A stretch of 64,000 nucleotides of DNA from Asticcacaulis sp. SL142. Its GTDB lineage: Bacteria > Pseudomonadota > Alphaproteobacteria > Caulobacterales > Caulobacteraceae. The stretch is from contig NZ_CP113061.1 of NCBI RefSeq assembly GCF_026625745.1, positions 1,389,501-1,453,500 on the forward strand, read 5' to 3'. The notes beneath the pieces were generated by a model. The model was not told where the DNA came from and made no database searches. It saw only the letters and a list, made by a program, of their open reading frames with translations. A program made the position numbers and the translations under genes. The stretch's first letter is position 1. Every line of letters starts with the position of its first letter. This document shows, one piece after another, positions 47,854-57,211 of the stretch.

Positions 47854-48182
47854 CTGAACACTCCCGCATGCAAATAGAAACTGCACTGTAAGGCCCATAA
47901 CATAAAGAGTCAGGCGTTACAGTTTTATGAAACTGGAGACTAACCATAAAGACGGGCCGAAATATGACAAGAGGCCAGCACTTATTTTGTACCAAAATTG
48001 CTCACGCCCGTAAGTTTTTCCAGAAGCACATATTCACAAACTCATATCTGTTCGTTGACAGTGTCCATGCAAACCCTTTCGGGCCGAAAACAAAGGCGGT
48101 CACACTACGCGACTGGATTTTATCGTCCTAAAACTATACGGTCTTCCAAAGCCTTACGGCCTCATCTGATTAACAGGCATCC
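47854..48182. other. Gap between cpoB and the GT25 gene (divergent)
   Basis: 329 bp, A/T-richer than the flanks. It must contain promoters for cpoB (leftward) and the GT25 gene (rightward). A TTGACA at 48055-48060 could be a -35 box, but no convincing -10 is at the right distance. No structure or gene seen. Confidence 0.35.
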
Positions 48183-48962
48183 ATGAAAATCTACGTAATA
48201 AACCTTGATAAGGACTCGCAGCGTCTTGACTTCATGACGTCAAATCTTACGGCTGCAGGGTTGGAGTTTGAACGCTTCCGCGCCATCCACTACACTGATA
48301 TCCCGCCACATTGTCGCCCTCTGGCGGATCGACTGGCGGCTTGTGGCCTGCGTCCCGGTGAAGTGGGCTGCACCCTGTCACATGTGGAGGTGTGGAAAAA
48401 AATCGCCTCAGGCCCTGACGATTTTGCCATAATTTTCGAAGACGATGTGCATATTACGGCTGATTTCAGGGCATTTTGTACCGGCCTTGATCCCGATAAG
48501 GGCGAACTGGCCATACACCGCCTGGAAACCTTTCTGGCGCGGGTAACCCTGAAGAGAACCCCGGCCTATCGTATGGGTAAGCGCACAGCCCATCAGATGC
48601 TGTCCAATCATGGCGGTGCAGGGGCTTATCTGATCAATCGTGCGACGGCCAAGGCGTTTTTGGCTATGTCAGATCATTTCAGCAATATTGTCGATGTCGA
48701 ATTGTTCGACCCCGCCCGCGGCAGCGTACCCGCCCGCATAAAAACGTATCAGTGGCTACCTGCGCCATGCATTCAGGATATGTTTATCAGCCGCACCTTT
48801 ACCTCAAATTTGCTGGAGCGGCTGGATTTCGACAATAATCATCTTGGCCCACTATCACGCTGGGAGCCTTTGAAACAGTTATTGCGTCCGCTGAACACCG
48901 CTCTTCAGGATTTACGCCTGCGCCCAAGCGGACGGACCCGGCGGCTGATCCGCCACGGATAA
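48183..48962 (+). CDS. Family 25 glycosyltransferase
   Basis: 259 residues. N-terminal MKIYVINLDKDSQRLDFM, GEVGCTLSHVEVWKKI and the acidic FAIIFEDDVHI are hallmarks of GT25 enzymes of LPS or capsule synthesis. It probably adds a sugar to surface polysaccharide at the inner membrane. It is the only + strand gene in a 26-kb stretch of - strand genes, and interrupts the tol-pal series, suggesting insertion. Confidence 0.88.
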   Translation: MKIYVINLDKDSQRLDFMTSNLTAAGLEFERFRAIHYTDIPPHCRPLADRLAACGLRPGEVGCTLSHVEVWKKIASGPDDFAIIFEDDVHITADFRAFCTGLDPDKGELAIHRLETFLARVTLKRTPAYRMGKRTAHQMLSNHGGAGAYLINRATAKAFLAMSDHFSNIVDVELFDPARGSVPARIKTYQWLPAPCIQDMFISRTFTSNLLERLDFDNNHLGPLSRWEPLKQLLRPLNTALQDLRLRPSGRTRRLIRHG

Positions 48963-48992
48963 AAAACACCCCGCCGTGAAGCGGGGTGTTTT
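48961..48992. terminator. Bidirectional terminator between GT25 and CsgG-like genes
   Basis: Ten-base arms AACACCCCGC / GCGGGGTGTT. T-rich on both strands, so it serves both converging genes. Confidence 0.9.
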
Positions 48993-49011
48993 CATTTACG
49001 AATAGGCCGGT

Positions 49012-49965
49012 TTATTTGCTGGCCGCCAGCTTGTCGTTCATGACCCAGCCGATATTGTCGTTGTCATCGGCCACTTGCCACCACATGCCGTTCTTTTCGC
49101 CGGTCGGATAGACCGTCAGGCCCACAGGCAAGGCGCGAAGCACCTTACCCTTAGCATCAGGCGTGCTGCGCAAGGTCGTGGCCGTCAGAACATCAAAGCT
49201 GCGCGTTGGGGCTGCCGCCGCACCGCCGACATCAATCCCGCCCAGATTTTGAACCATGTCCGTATAGGCCATGATGAAGGCCTGAGTGACCATACGGCCA
49301 ATTTCCGTGCTTTCATAACCGCCGCCAACCGCACCGGCAAAGCCAGCGCCGCCGCCAACACCCCAGGTCAGGTCGTTCTTGGCCGCACTGCCCGAAAATG
49401 AGTTGGATTCAGATGTGCGCACATCCGTCAGGGACAAAACGGTTTCGGCCTCAAGCTTTTTGGTGCGGAAACCACCGACGACCGCACCGGCGCGACCACC
49501 AATCATGCCGCCGATCAGCCCCGCAGCCCCCCCGCCACCGGTATTGGAATCGGCTGCGGCCACTTCGGCCACCAGCACAAAGTCAGCGGCCTTGATCTGG
49601 CCCTTACCCATGTTAGAGCCCTTTTGCAGGCCCAGAGAATTCCCCAGTTCGCGCTCGCGTGCGGCCACATCCATGCCCGCCCCGCGATCCACCAGACTGA
49701 AACAACCTGATTTCTGAACCACGACCTTAAGCAGCTTGGCTGGCGGGGCCAGATTATTTTGCGTCCAGCCGTAGGAATCGTCGCCATCGACAATGGTGAT
49801 CGAGCCCAGCTTTTTGGAGCATTTCGGGATTTCAGCGACCATCTTATTCTGGTGTTGCTGAACCTTTGACGATTTCGCCATCGTCGATTGCGCAACCACT
49901 TGAGGGGCCGCGCCCAGAGCGCAGACCGTGGCGGCCGTCATGGCCAAAAGACGAAGTTTGAGCAT
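49012..49965 (-). CDS. CsgG/HfaB-like exported protein with C-terminal SH3-like domain
   Basis: 317 residues. Signal peptide (LRLLAMTAATVCALGAAPQVVAQ); no lipobox Cys. A CsgG-like core has FSLVDRGAGMDVAARERELG, ADFVLVAEVA and the Gly-rich GGGGAAGLIGGMIGGRAGA, then MVTQAFIMAYTDMVQNLGG. Residues about 250-317 resemble a bacterial SH3 (VLTATTLRSTPDAKGKVLRA, WWQVADDNDNIGWV). CsgG-type proteins form outer-membrane export assemblies; here the SH3 part may bind peptidoglycan. It sits just after pal but has a terminator before it. Confidence 0.78.
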   Translation of the reverse strand: MLKLRLLAMTAATVCALGAAPQVVAQSTMAKSSKVQQHQNKMVAEIPKCSKKLGSITIVDGDDSYGWTQNNLAPPAKLLKVVVQKSGCFSLVDRGAGMDVAARERELGNSLGLQKGSNMGKGQIKAADFVLVAEVAAADSNTGGGGAAGLIGGMIGGRAGAVVGGFRTKKLEAETVLSLTDVRTSESNSFSGSAAKNDLTWGVGGGAGFAGAVGGGYESTEIGRMVTQAFIMAYTDMVQNLGGIDVGGAAAAPTRSFDVLTATTLRSTPDAKGKVLRALPVGLTVYPTGEKNGMWWQVADDNDNIGWVMNDKLAASK

Positions 49966-50065
49966 TTTCAGCCCCCTGAAAATCTGAGTGAATGATTGAG
50001 AGTTAAGGTTCGGATTTTACTACGCCGCCGTGGAAATCACCATACGCAATCACGGCTTATGATCA

Positions 50066-50099
50066 CAAAAATCGGGCCCATGCGTAGCACAGGCCCGAT
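50066..50099 (-). terminator. Terminator of pal
   Basis: Arms ATCGGGCC / GGCCCGAT followed on the - strand by TTTTTG, 36 nt after the pal stop. It separates pal from the CsgG-like gene. Confidence 0.85.
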
Positions 50100-50135
50100 C
50101 AAAATCAACGTGATTTATCGCGTGGTTCTCAAGAC

Positions 50136-50690
50136 TTACTGAGCGCCTTCGGTCAGGGTCGTCTTGGCGTTACGGTTCTTGGCCCAGCCTTCTTCCGAAG
50201 CGGTCGTATCCAGCGGGTTTTCCTTACCGTAGGAGATGGTCGAGATGCGGGCCGGAACGACACCCTTTTGCGTCAGGTATTGCGACACAGATTCGGCGCG
50301 GCGGGCGCCCAGAGCGAAGTTGTATTCGCGGGTGCCGCGTTCATCGGCATTGCCTTCGATACGGATCTTGACGGCGGGATAGCGCACCAGCCACGCGGCC
50401 TGAGCGTCCAGAAGCGCCTTGGCGTCTTCACGCAGGCCCGATTGATCCAGATCGAAATAAACGCGGTCACCGACATTGACCACAAAGTCCTGCTGCGAGC
50501 CAGGGATGACGCCGACCGGAGCGACCGGTGCGGGCGTAGGTGCGGCTTCAGGCATCGGGGCTGGGGTCGGCACCGGCTCAGGCATAGGTGCCACGGGCTC
50601 TTCCTTTGGCTTGGACGCACAGGCCACCACGGTCGCCGAAACGAACGTCACGAGCGCGATTTTGGAAAGGGTTTTGAGGGTCATGGTCAT
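50136..50690 (-). CDS. pal: Peptidoglycan-associated lipoprotein Pal
   Basis: 184 residues from the ATG at 50690 (AAAGGA 10 nt upstream). Lipobox VVAC, a Pro/Ala/Glu linker, then the OmpA-like domain with the peptidoglycan-binding GNADERGTREYNFALGARRA. It anchors the outer membrane to peptidoglycan and binds TolB. It is 365 nt downstream of tolB; the gap holds a tolB remnant. Confidence 0.95.
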   Translation of the reverse strand: MTMTLKTLSKIALVTFVSATVVACASKPKEEPVAPMPEPVPTPAPMPEAAPTPAPVAPVGVIPGSQQDFVVNVGDRVYFDLDQSGLREDAKALLDAQAAWLVRYPAVKIRIEGNADERGTREYNFALGARRAESVSQYLTQKGVVPARISTISYGKENPLDTTASEEGWAKNRNAKTTLTEGAQ

Positions 50691-51055
50691 CAGAAGTCGT
50701 TCCTTTAAGTCTGCCGACAAGTCTGCCGGTTTAAATGCGTATCGGCCTCATGGGTTAAAACCGATACATGAAATTTGTGACGCCTTTGTAAGGCCTGTAA
50801 ACATTGATCGTTACGATGATATGGCTTTGAGGCTTTGTCAAACCGAAGTGTTTGCAAATCAAAGGCATCTGTACGATTTCGATCATTGATCGCTTATGTA
50901 AGCCTGAGCTTATCGCCTCAAAGTGTAAAAAAGCGATAGTTCTCGCCTGAAAGAAATATGCGCCCTACTTCAATCGCGGTGACCAGGCCGGGTCCGAGGC
51001 CCCGCCAGGATATGGCCCATTTCACTTTAAGATGTGCCATATCCCTACTCAGCCT
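50691..51055. other. tolB-pal gap containing tolB fragments
   Basis: 365 bp. 50691-50964 holds presumed pal promoter DNA with no recognisable gene. 50965-51015 is a second copy of the tolB 3' end. 51033-51044 (GTGCCATATCCC) is an inverted 12-bp match to tolB sequence at 51097-51108. Confidence 0.6.
50965..51015 (-). pseudogene. Remnant of a second tolB 3' end
   Basis: On the - strand, codons for [16 protein letters not shown] and a TAG stop, identical in protein to the end of tolB. Of the 16 codons, 7 differ, all synonymously; homology is lost upstream of the Pro codon. No start or ribosome site. It looks like the tail of a diverged tolB allele left behind after gene replacement or partial duplication. 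Confidence 0.75.
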
Positions 51056-52405
51056 CTACTTCAAACGGGGTGACCAGGCCGGATCAGACGCACCGCCGGG
51101 ATATGGCACGGGCCGCTCCACACGGCCCGTAACATCCACCGTCCACAGGGACGGCATCCCGCCCGGAGGCTCACGGAAGAACATGATGTAACGGCCGTTC
51201 GGTGCCCAGGTCGGGCCTTCCTCAAGGTAGGATGAGGTCAACAGACGCTCACCGGAACCATCCGCGCCCATCACCCCGATCGAGAACCGGCCGCTGGACT
51301 GTTTGGTGAAGGCGATCAGATCGCCCTTGGGTGAAAACACCGGTGTCGAATAGGAACCGCCGCCAAAGGTAATCCGGCGGATGCCCGATCCATCCGCATT
51401 CATGGCGTAGATTTGGGGTGACCCGCCGCGATCAGACGTAAAGACAATGGTTGATCCATCTGCAGAAAATGACGGCGAGGTTTCAATTGACGATTCCGTC
51501 GTCAACCGGCGCGTGGAGCGCGAGCGCAGATCCATGACATAGATGTCGGTGTTGCCGCCCTGTGCCACGCTATAGGCCAGCTTGGAACCATCGGGCGAAA
51601 AGCGCGGCGCGAACACCATGCCCTTAATCTGGCCCACCGTTTCCTGACGGCCCGTCTCAATATTGAAAATGTAGATGCGCGCGGAATCGTCACGCAGCGC
51701 CATATAGGTGATTTCCTGGCTGTCAGCATTAAAGCGCGGGGTCATGACCTTATAAGACCCATCGGTCAGATAGGACGGATTCGCACCGTCCTGATCCATG
51801 ATGGCCAGACGCTTGATGCGCTTGGCGCGACCGCCGCTTTCAGCCACAAACACAATGCGCGTATCGAAATAACCCTCTTCACCGGTCAGTTTTTCATAGA
51901 TGGCGTCGGCAATCTTATGGGCAATACGGCGATAGTTTTCCGGCGTGGCCGTAAATGACATCCCCAGAAGCTGCTTTTCGGAGAAGACATCCCACAGGCG
52001 AAAATCAACCTGCAACCGCCCCTGCCCGTCAATAAACGCCATGCCGTTCGACAAAGCCTGAGCATTGATGGTGCGCCAGTTTTCAAAGTTCGGCGTCACA
52101 TTGACATCAAGCTGAGATTGAATAAACGCGTTCGGATCAATCGGGCGGAAAAAGCCGGAACGCTCCAGATCGGCCATGACCACCTTGGAAATCTGCGTCC
52201 CCAGATTGCCCGACGCGTTGGTCGCCGCCGAATCAATCTTTATGGCGATCGGCAAAGGCTCAATCACCCCCTGATTGACGGTGGCCCGCAGTGGTTCCTG
52301 AGCACGCGCGGGCATAACCGCACACGATAGGGCCGCAATCACGCTGGCTAAGGCCATAAGGCTGCGGATCATAAGGGGTCTGTGGGGCGTAGAATTCCGG
52401 ATCAT
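51056..52405 (-). CDS. tolB: Tol-Pal system protein TolB
   Basis: 449 residues from the ATG at 52405 (AGAGG just upstream). Signal peptide ([20 protein letters not shown]), N-terminal alpha/beta domain, then a six-bladed beta-propeller with repeats such as [31 protein letters not shown] and [11 protein letters not shown]. Periplasmic partner of Pal and TolA in outer-membrane constriction. Its last 16 codons are duplicated downstream. Confidence 0.95.
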   Translation of the reverse strand: MIRNSTPHRPLMIRSLMALASVIAALSCAVMPARAQEPLRATVNQGVIEPLPIAIKIDSAATNASGNLGTQISKVVMADLERSGFFRPIDPNAFIQSQLDVNVTPNFENWRTINAQALSNGMAFIDGQGRLQVDFRLWDVFSEKQLLGMSFTATPENYRRIAHKIADAIYEKLTGEEGYFDTRIVFVAESGGRAKRIKRLAIMDQDGANPSYLTDGSYKVMTPRFNADSQEITYMALRDDSARIYIFNIETGRQETVGQIKGMVFAPRFSPDGSKLAYSVAQGGNTDIYVMDLRSRSTRRLTTESSIETSPSFSADGSTIVFTSDRGGSPQIYAMNADGSGIRRITFGGGSYSTPVFSPKGDLIAFTKQSSGRFSIGVMGADGSGERLLTSSYLEEGPTWAPNGRYIMFFREPPGGMPSLWTVDVTGRVERPVPYPGGASDPAWSPRLK

Positions 52406-52501
52406 CTGGGCCTCTCTGGGGTCTGGCGTCTCACCTGTGGGGCGAGCCAACCTTTAAGAACGCTATAGTCGTAACGAAAATAAAAGAACAATGGGGCAGG
52501 A

Positions 52502-53329
52502 TTATCGCGACGCACAGAAAGTTTTGGCATCAAACGTAATAATCAGCGCCCGGTTATAAAGCCCATCAGGCAAATCACCATAGGGCTGGCCACGACTGAC
52601 CGCCGCAATAGCCCGTGAGGCACCGGCCTGCCACACAGGATCGCTGCGCCGATCCAGCCATTCCGGCCCTTTGACGACGCGACCGCCGGGGGATAGCGTA
52701 AAACCGATATCAACCTCGACCTGATTAGACCCCGGCACATCGCAATTCGGCGACCATAGCTTTTGCAGTCGCGCGGTAAGCGCATTCATAGCGGGGCCTG
52801 TATCCGCCGGTGATGATCCGGCATTGGACGCCCCATCCGTCGCCCGCGTATTGGCGCGAGCCGGAGCCCGCGTCGGCGCTTTGGACGGAGAACTTTGCAT
52901 TTTCGTCAGGGAGTCCAGATCCAGCGCCTTTGGAGCCGGTTTAGCCGGTGCCTTTTGCGCGGGCTTTTTGGTGTCCTGCGGTTTTTTCAGACCGTCCTTG
53001 GAGACTTCCGGGGCCTTGGGGGCTGGTTTGGGCTGAGGTGTCGGGGCCTTGGCCACTTCGGGCTTAGGCACCGGCTGTTTCGGGGCAGGTGTCGGCGGCG
53101 CCGGTTCAGGCACAACTTCGGGCGCAGGCGCAGGCACCGGCGGCTTGACCGCCAGTTCATCGACCGGGGCCGCCGCCTGCTCAAAGGTTGGCATGTCCGA
53201 GATAATCGTCACCGGCACGGACGAGGTCAGGGTCCTGGGCGTCTGGTGCGTCCAGGTGATGAAGGCAAGCGCAACTATGCCGACGTGCAGCAGTACCGAC
53301 AGGAATGTAGCTGTACCCAATCGTTTCAT
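52502..53329 (-). CDS. tolA: TolA-like energy-transducing protein
   Basis: 275 residues. One N-terminal membrane helix (ATFLSVLLHVGIVALAFI with the SxxxH motif), a Pro/Ala/Lys-rich periplasmic linker (residues about 60-170) and a C-terminal domain (ARLQKLWSPNCDVPG ... RALIITFDAKTFC). It spans the periplasm from TolQR to TolB/Pal. The linker is shorter than E. coli TolA and Pro-rich rather than a long Ala helix. The ATG overlaps the tolR stop by one base. Confidence 0.92.
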   Translation of the reverse strand: MKRLGTATFLSVLLHVGIVALAFITWTHQTPRTLTSSVPVTIISDMPTFEQAAAPVDELAVKPPVPAPAPEVVPEPAPPTPAPKQPVPKPEVAKAPTPQPKPAPKAPEVSKDGLKKPQDTKKPAQKAPAKPAPKALDLDSLTKMQSSPSKAPTRAPARANTRATDGASNAGSSPADTGPAMNALTARLQKLWSPNCDVPGSNQVEVDIGFTLSPGGRVVKGPEWLDRRSDPVWQAGASRAIAAVSRGQPYGDLPDGLYNRALIITFDAKTFCASR

Positions 53330-53814
53330 TACGGCTGCGTCACCTCTGGCGACGGCGTGGCCGACACTTGCGGACCACCGCTTTCGGTCAGCAGATTGAT
53401 TTTGGTAAAGCCCGACGTCGACAGCTTGGCCATAACCCGCGCCACGCTCTCATAGGGGGCCGTACCATCGGCGCGGACATAGACAGGCTTTGAGGTGTCG
53501 CCATTGGTCATGGCCAACAAGCGTGCGGCCATCTGATCGTAGCTGGCCGGATCATCCATCACATAGATGCTGCCGTCGCGCTGCACCGATACCGTAAGCG
53601 GGTCGCCCTCATCCTTAAGCGCTGCCGCTTCGGTCTTGGGCAGATCAATCTTGACGCCGGAGGTCAGAAGCGGTGCTGACACCATAAAGATGATCAGCAG
53701 CACCAGCATCACATCGACCATCGGCGTGACGTTGATTTCCGACAATGCGGACTTACGCCGCGATCTGCGCCCACCTCTGCGGCCGCCGCCGGCGGCGCCT
53801 GTTCCCAATGCCAT
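53329..53814 (-). CDS. tolR: Tol-Pal system protein TolR
   Basis: 161 residues. Arg-rich cytoplasmic start, one membrane helix with the proton-channel Asp (INVTPMVDVMLVLLIIFMV), and the ExbD/TolR periplasmic domain (VYVRADGTAPYESVARVM). It forms the proton-driven motor with TolQ. AAGGAG precedes the ATG, 10 nt after tolQ. Confidence 0.95.
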   Translation of the reverse strand: MALGTGAAGGGRRGGRRSRRKSALSEINVTPMVDVMLVLLIIFMVSAPLLTSGVKIDLPKTEAAALKDEGDPLTVSVQRDGSIYVMDDPASYDQMAARLLAMTNGDTSKPVYVRADGTAPYESVARVMAKLSTSGFTKINLLTESGGPQVSATPSPEVTQP

Positions 53815-53824
53815 GCCGGTCTCC

Positions 53825-54544
53825 TTACTTCAGGCTGCCGAGCTTGTCGGCCAGACGACGGGTCACCGACACCATCAGCTCATCCGCAAACCCTTCCATA
53901 CGCCCGACGAAACGGCCGGTCTTGGCGCTGAACAGGTTATAGCCGATATAGGCCGGAATAGCGGCCGCCAGCCCCATGGCTGTGGCAAACAGGGCTTCGG
54001 AAATCGCAGGCGCTACGGTCGCCAGATTGGTATCACCCTGAGCCGCAATCGCCCCAAAGGCATTCATGATCCCCCAAACCGTACCGAACAGGCCTATGAA
54101 GGGCGACGCGGTGGCGATAACGGCCAGAATGCTCAGGCCATCTTCGATCTGATCGGCTTCGGCGGAAATGACGTGATTAAGCTCGCGGTCAATCTGACCC
54201 ACCAGCAGATCGCTCTGGGACGGCGTGATCACCTTGCCCTTATAGTCGCGCCAGGCGGCGGTCACCGCCACCAGCAGCTTCTGAAACGGCTGGGTCGGAT
54301 TGGTGCCTAATGAGGCCCCAATATCTTCGAGCGGACGGCCTGAAGCCAGCGTACCCTCAAAACCGTCGGCCTCTTTGTTGAGGCGGTTCAGTTTCATAGT
54401 CTTATCAATGATGATCGCCCACGACCACAGGGATGCCAGCACCAGGCCGATCATCACCGATTTGACGACCCAATCGGCCTGCATAAACAGTTCAACGAAA
54501 TTCAAACCTGAACTGAGGGCTTCGGGGGCAGCCGCCGCTTCCAT
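53825..54544 (-). CDS. tolQ: Tol-Pal system protein TolQ
   Basis: 239 residues, three membrane helices. Family motifs: DWVVKSVMIGLVLASLWSWA, ASPFIGLFGTVWGIMNAFG and AISEALFATAMGLAAAIPA. Inner-membrane proton channel. AGGAG lies close to the ATG. A 9-bp hairpin lies 25-48 nt upstream in the leader. Confidence 0.96.
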   Translation of the reverse strand: MEAAAAPEALSSGLNFVELFMQADWVVKSVMIGLVLASLWSWAIIIDKTMKLNRLNKEADGFEGTLASGRPLEDIGASLGTNPTQPFQKLLVAVTAAWRDYKGKVITPSQSDLLVGQIDRELNHVISAEADQIEDGLSILAVIATASPFIGLFGTVWGIMNAFGAIAAQGDTNLATVAPAISEALFATAMGLAAAIPAYIGYNLFSAKTGRFVGRMEGFADELMVSVTRRLADKLGSLK

Positions 54545-54568
54545 ATAAGACTCCTAAAAAGTAACCTG

Positions 54569-54592
54569 ACGCGCGAACGGCCATTCGCGCGT
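54569..54592 (-). terminator. Hairpin in the ybgC-tolQ gap
   Basis: Perfect 9-bp stem ACGCGCGAA / TTCGCGCGT with loop CGGCCA, followed on the - strand after 7 nt by TTTTT. It is either a weak terminator of ybgC or a structure in the tolQ leader. Confidence 0.55.
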
Positions 54593-54772
54593 GATCGAAT
54601 TGTTTCGGCACCTTGCCTCAAGAGTGATGACAATTCTATGGCAAGGTTAATTAAGTTTATAATTTTCGGGGAAAGTGCAGTGATGCCGCAACTATCCGTA
54701 ACGGATCACGGCTATTGGCATTCGCCGTCAGGTGTCAATACGCAGCCTTATAAAGCCTGTTTTAGCCGCACA

Positions 54773-55312
54773 CTATACCAGCAGATTATTGCCCGGATGG
54801 GCCGCCTCAACCGTCACCGCTTTTTCAGGCGTCAGGGACTGCGGCTTATTTTCCGGTAAAAACTTCTCGCGCACGATCTCCAGCAACGACTTGGGCAGAC
54901 GGCGCGGACGCGACGCCATGTCGATGCACACCAGTTGCAGTTTGCCGACGCACAAAACCTTACCCTTGCACTCAATCCGCTGGGTCAGGTTAAAGCGCGC
55001 CCCTTGTGATCCATCGATCTCACTGCGCACCCACAGGACATCATCGATCTTGGCCGGGGCATGGTACTTGACGTTAATCTCCGCCACCGCAAAAGCCAGC
55101 GGATCTTCGCGCGCGGCCAGATCAGAATGCGGAATATTCAACAGGCGCATAAAGTCCGAACGGCCACGCTCAAAATATTTCAGGTAATTGGCATAGTAAA
55201 CGACGCCGGAAAAATCAGTGTCTTCGTAATAGACACGAATCGGCAAGCTATGGGTACGGCCATCGATAAAGCCCGATAACGCGCCCTCGACCAGAAAATC
55301 GATATCTTTCAT
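54773..55312 (-). CDS. ybgC: Tol-Pal-associated acyl-CoA thioesterase YbgC
   Basis: 179 residues from the ATG at 55312. Hotdog fold with the catalytic Asp in VYYEDTDFSGVVYYANYLKYFERGR, split here as YYEDTDFSGVVYYANY and KYFERGRSD. It hydrolyses acyl-CoA or acyl-ACP and is found at the start of tol-pal clusters. C-terminal tail of about 40 residues is longer than usual. Confidence 0.93.
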   Translation of the reverse strand: MKDIDFLVEGALSGFIDGRTHSLPIRVYYEDTDFSGVVYYANYLKYFERGRSDFMRLLNIPHSDLAAREDPLAFAVAEINVKYHAPAKIDDVLWVRSEIDGSQGARFNLTQRIECKGKVLCVGKLQLVCIDMASRPRRLPKSLLEIVREKFLPENKPQSLTPEKAVTVEAAHPGNNLLV

Positions 55313-55537
55313 AGCCCACCTACGCAAAAAGCGCTCAGGTCACACACACAATTATGCCCGACACGCTGGTCACACCGCCCATACCAATAATAAGCTACCT
55401 CTGCCGCAACGCAATATGAAAACCTTGCGCGCCCGGTCACGATTCGTAAAGACTTATTTAACCATAGGGAAGCGCTGTCGCCCAAAATTCAACGTAGTCA
55501 TTGGCAACGCACAGTTGCGGCGCCCGTAAAGCACATA

Positions 55538-56587
55538 TTACCCGTCAAACAGATCGCCCGTAGGGGGTATTGCCGCTGGCGGGTTAAGGCCCAGATGCAG
55601 ATAGGCGCGCGCACAGGCCATACGTCCGCGCGGCGTGCGCTGAATAAAGCCCTGCTGTAGCAAATAAGGCTCGATCATATCCTCAACCGCATCGCGGGCT
55701 TCGGCAATGGCGGCGGCGATGGTCTCTAACCCCACCGGCCCGCCGGAGTAGTTCTCAATCAGCGCCCGCAGATACCGCCTGTCGGAATGGTCAAGACCGA
55801 CCTGATCGACCTCCAGCCGCGCCAAAGCTTTTGAGGCCGCCTTTTTATCGATTGTGGTTGCCCCGTCGGCGGTGGCAAAATCACGCACCCGCCGCAGTAA
55901 CCGCCCCGCCACCCGCGGCGTCCCGCGCGACCGTGAGGCGATTTCCATGGCGCCGTCTTCGCTGACGGGCGTACCCAGTTTACGCGCCGCCCCGATCACC
56001 ACCCGCGTCAGTTCTTCAGGCGTGTAGAACTCAAGACGCAGGGGAATGCCAAACCGGTCGCGCAGAGGCTGAGACAACAGCCCCGCCCGCGTGGTGGCCC
56101 CGACCAATGTAAACGGTGCCAAGTCAATGCGTACCGTCCGCGCGGCGGGCCCCTCCCCGATGATCAGGTCGAGCACATAGTCTTCCATCGCCGGATAAAG
56201 AATTTCTTCCACCGCCGGATTGAGCCGGTGAATTTCGTCAATAAACAGCACATCATTGGGTTCAAGATTGGACAGGATAGCTGCCAGATCACCGGCCTTG
56301 GCCAGCATCGGCCCGGAGGTGGCACGAAACCCGACCCCCAGTTCCTTGGCCACGATTTGCGCCAGCGTCGTCTTGCCCAGACCCGGCGGACCATAAAACA
56401 GCACATGGTCAAGGGATTCGCGGCGGGCGGCAGCGGCGGCTACGAACACCTTGAGATTGGCTTTAAGCGGGGCTTGCCCCACAAAATCATCAAATGTTTG
56501 CGGGCGCAGGGCGCGGTCAATGCCCAGTTCGCTGGTCAGCGATCCGTGTTCATCGTCCTGTCGCTCGCCTGAAATCAGTCTGGACAT
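55538..56587 (-). CDS. ruvB: Holliday junction helicase RuvB
   Basis: 349 residues. AAA+ motor: Walker [15 protein letters not shown], Walker [14 protein letters not shown], sensor [19 protein letters not shown], and winged helix ([16 protein letters not shown]). It drives branch migration with RuvA. Last gene of ruvC-ruvA-ruvB. Confidence 0.97.
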   Translation of the reverse strand: MSRLISGERQDDEHGSLTSELGIDRALRPQTFDDFVGQAPLKANLKVFVAAAAARRESLDHVLFYGPPGLGKTTLAQIVAKELGVGFRATSGPMLAKAGDLAAILSNLEPNDVLFIDEIHRLNPAVEEILYPAMEDYVLDLIIGEGPAARTVRIDLAPFTLVGATTRAGLLSQPLRDRFGIPLRLEFYTPEELTRVVIGAARKLGTPVSEDGAMEIASRSRGTPRVAGRLLRRVRDFATADGATTIDKKAASKALARLEVDQVGLDHSDRRYLRALIENYSGGPVGLETIAAAIAEARDAVEDMIEPYLLQQGFIQRTPRGRMACARAYLHLGLNPPAAIPPTGDLFDG

Positions 56588-56596
56588 CGTAATTTA

Positions 56597-57211
56597 TTAC
56601 CTTCCCAGCGCCTTAAGCGAAGCGCGGATAACCGCCGCCAGTTCCGCTTCCGGCCCCAGATCTTTTAGCGCCACATCGACCGCCTGTCGTGACTGCTGTT
56701 CAGACATCCCCAGCCCCATCAGGGCGGCAACGCTTTCGCCATTCACGGACGGTTTTACGGTCGTCACTGCCGCCGGACTGTAACCGATAGGCTCAAACAC
56801 GCCGGCGACGGTCAACGGCTTACCCTTAAGTTCAATGACGATGCGTTGCGCCAATTTTGGCCCCACACCCGACGCCCGACCGACCTTGGTCTTATCATCG
56901 GACGCCACCGCCTGCGCCAGTTCCATAGGCGTCATAATATCAAGCACCGCCAGCGCCGCCTTCGGCCCCACGCCCTGCACCCCTTGCAGGGACACAAAGG
57001 CCTGACGCTCATCCTTGGTCAAAAACCCGAACAGGCGCGTGCCGTCTTCGCGGGTGACACTTTCGATATGGACGATGACCTCGGCGCCCAGTTCCGGCAT
57101 ATTGGCCAGCGTGCGCACCCCGCAACGGACAATATAACCGACACCACCAACCTCAATCAGCGCCTCTTCGTCGCTCAGTTCCAGCACAAGGCCCCGCAAA
57201 CGCCCGATCAT
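56597..57211 (-). CDS. ruvA: Holliday junction protein RuvA
   Basis: 204 residues. OB fold ([20 protein letters not shown]), two helix-hairpin-helix motifs ([36 protein letters not shown]) and a C-terminal RuvB-binding domain. It binds four-way junctions. The start overlaps ruvC by 4 nt. Confidence 0.96.
   Translation of the reverse strand: MIGRLRGLVLELSDEEALIEVGGVGYIVRCGVRTLANMPELGAEVIVHIESVTREDGTRLFGFLTKDERQAFVSLQGVQGVGPKAALAVLDIMTPMELAQAVASDDKTKVGRASGVGPKLAQRIVIELKGKPLTVAGVFEPIGYSPAAVTTVKPSVNGESVAALMGLGMSEQQSRQAVDVALKDLGPEAELAAVIRASLKALGR

Noticed and set aside
48055-48060. TTGACA as a -35 box for the GT25 gene
   Set aside because: No acceptable -10 element at 16-18 nt; not enough to call a promoter.
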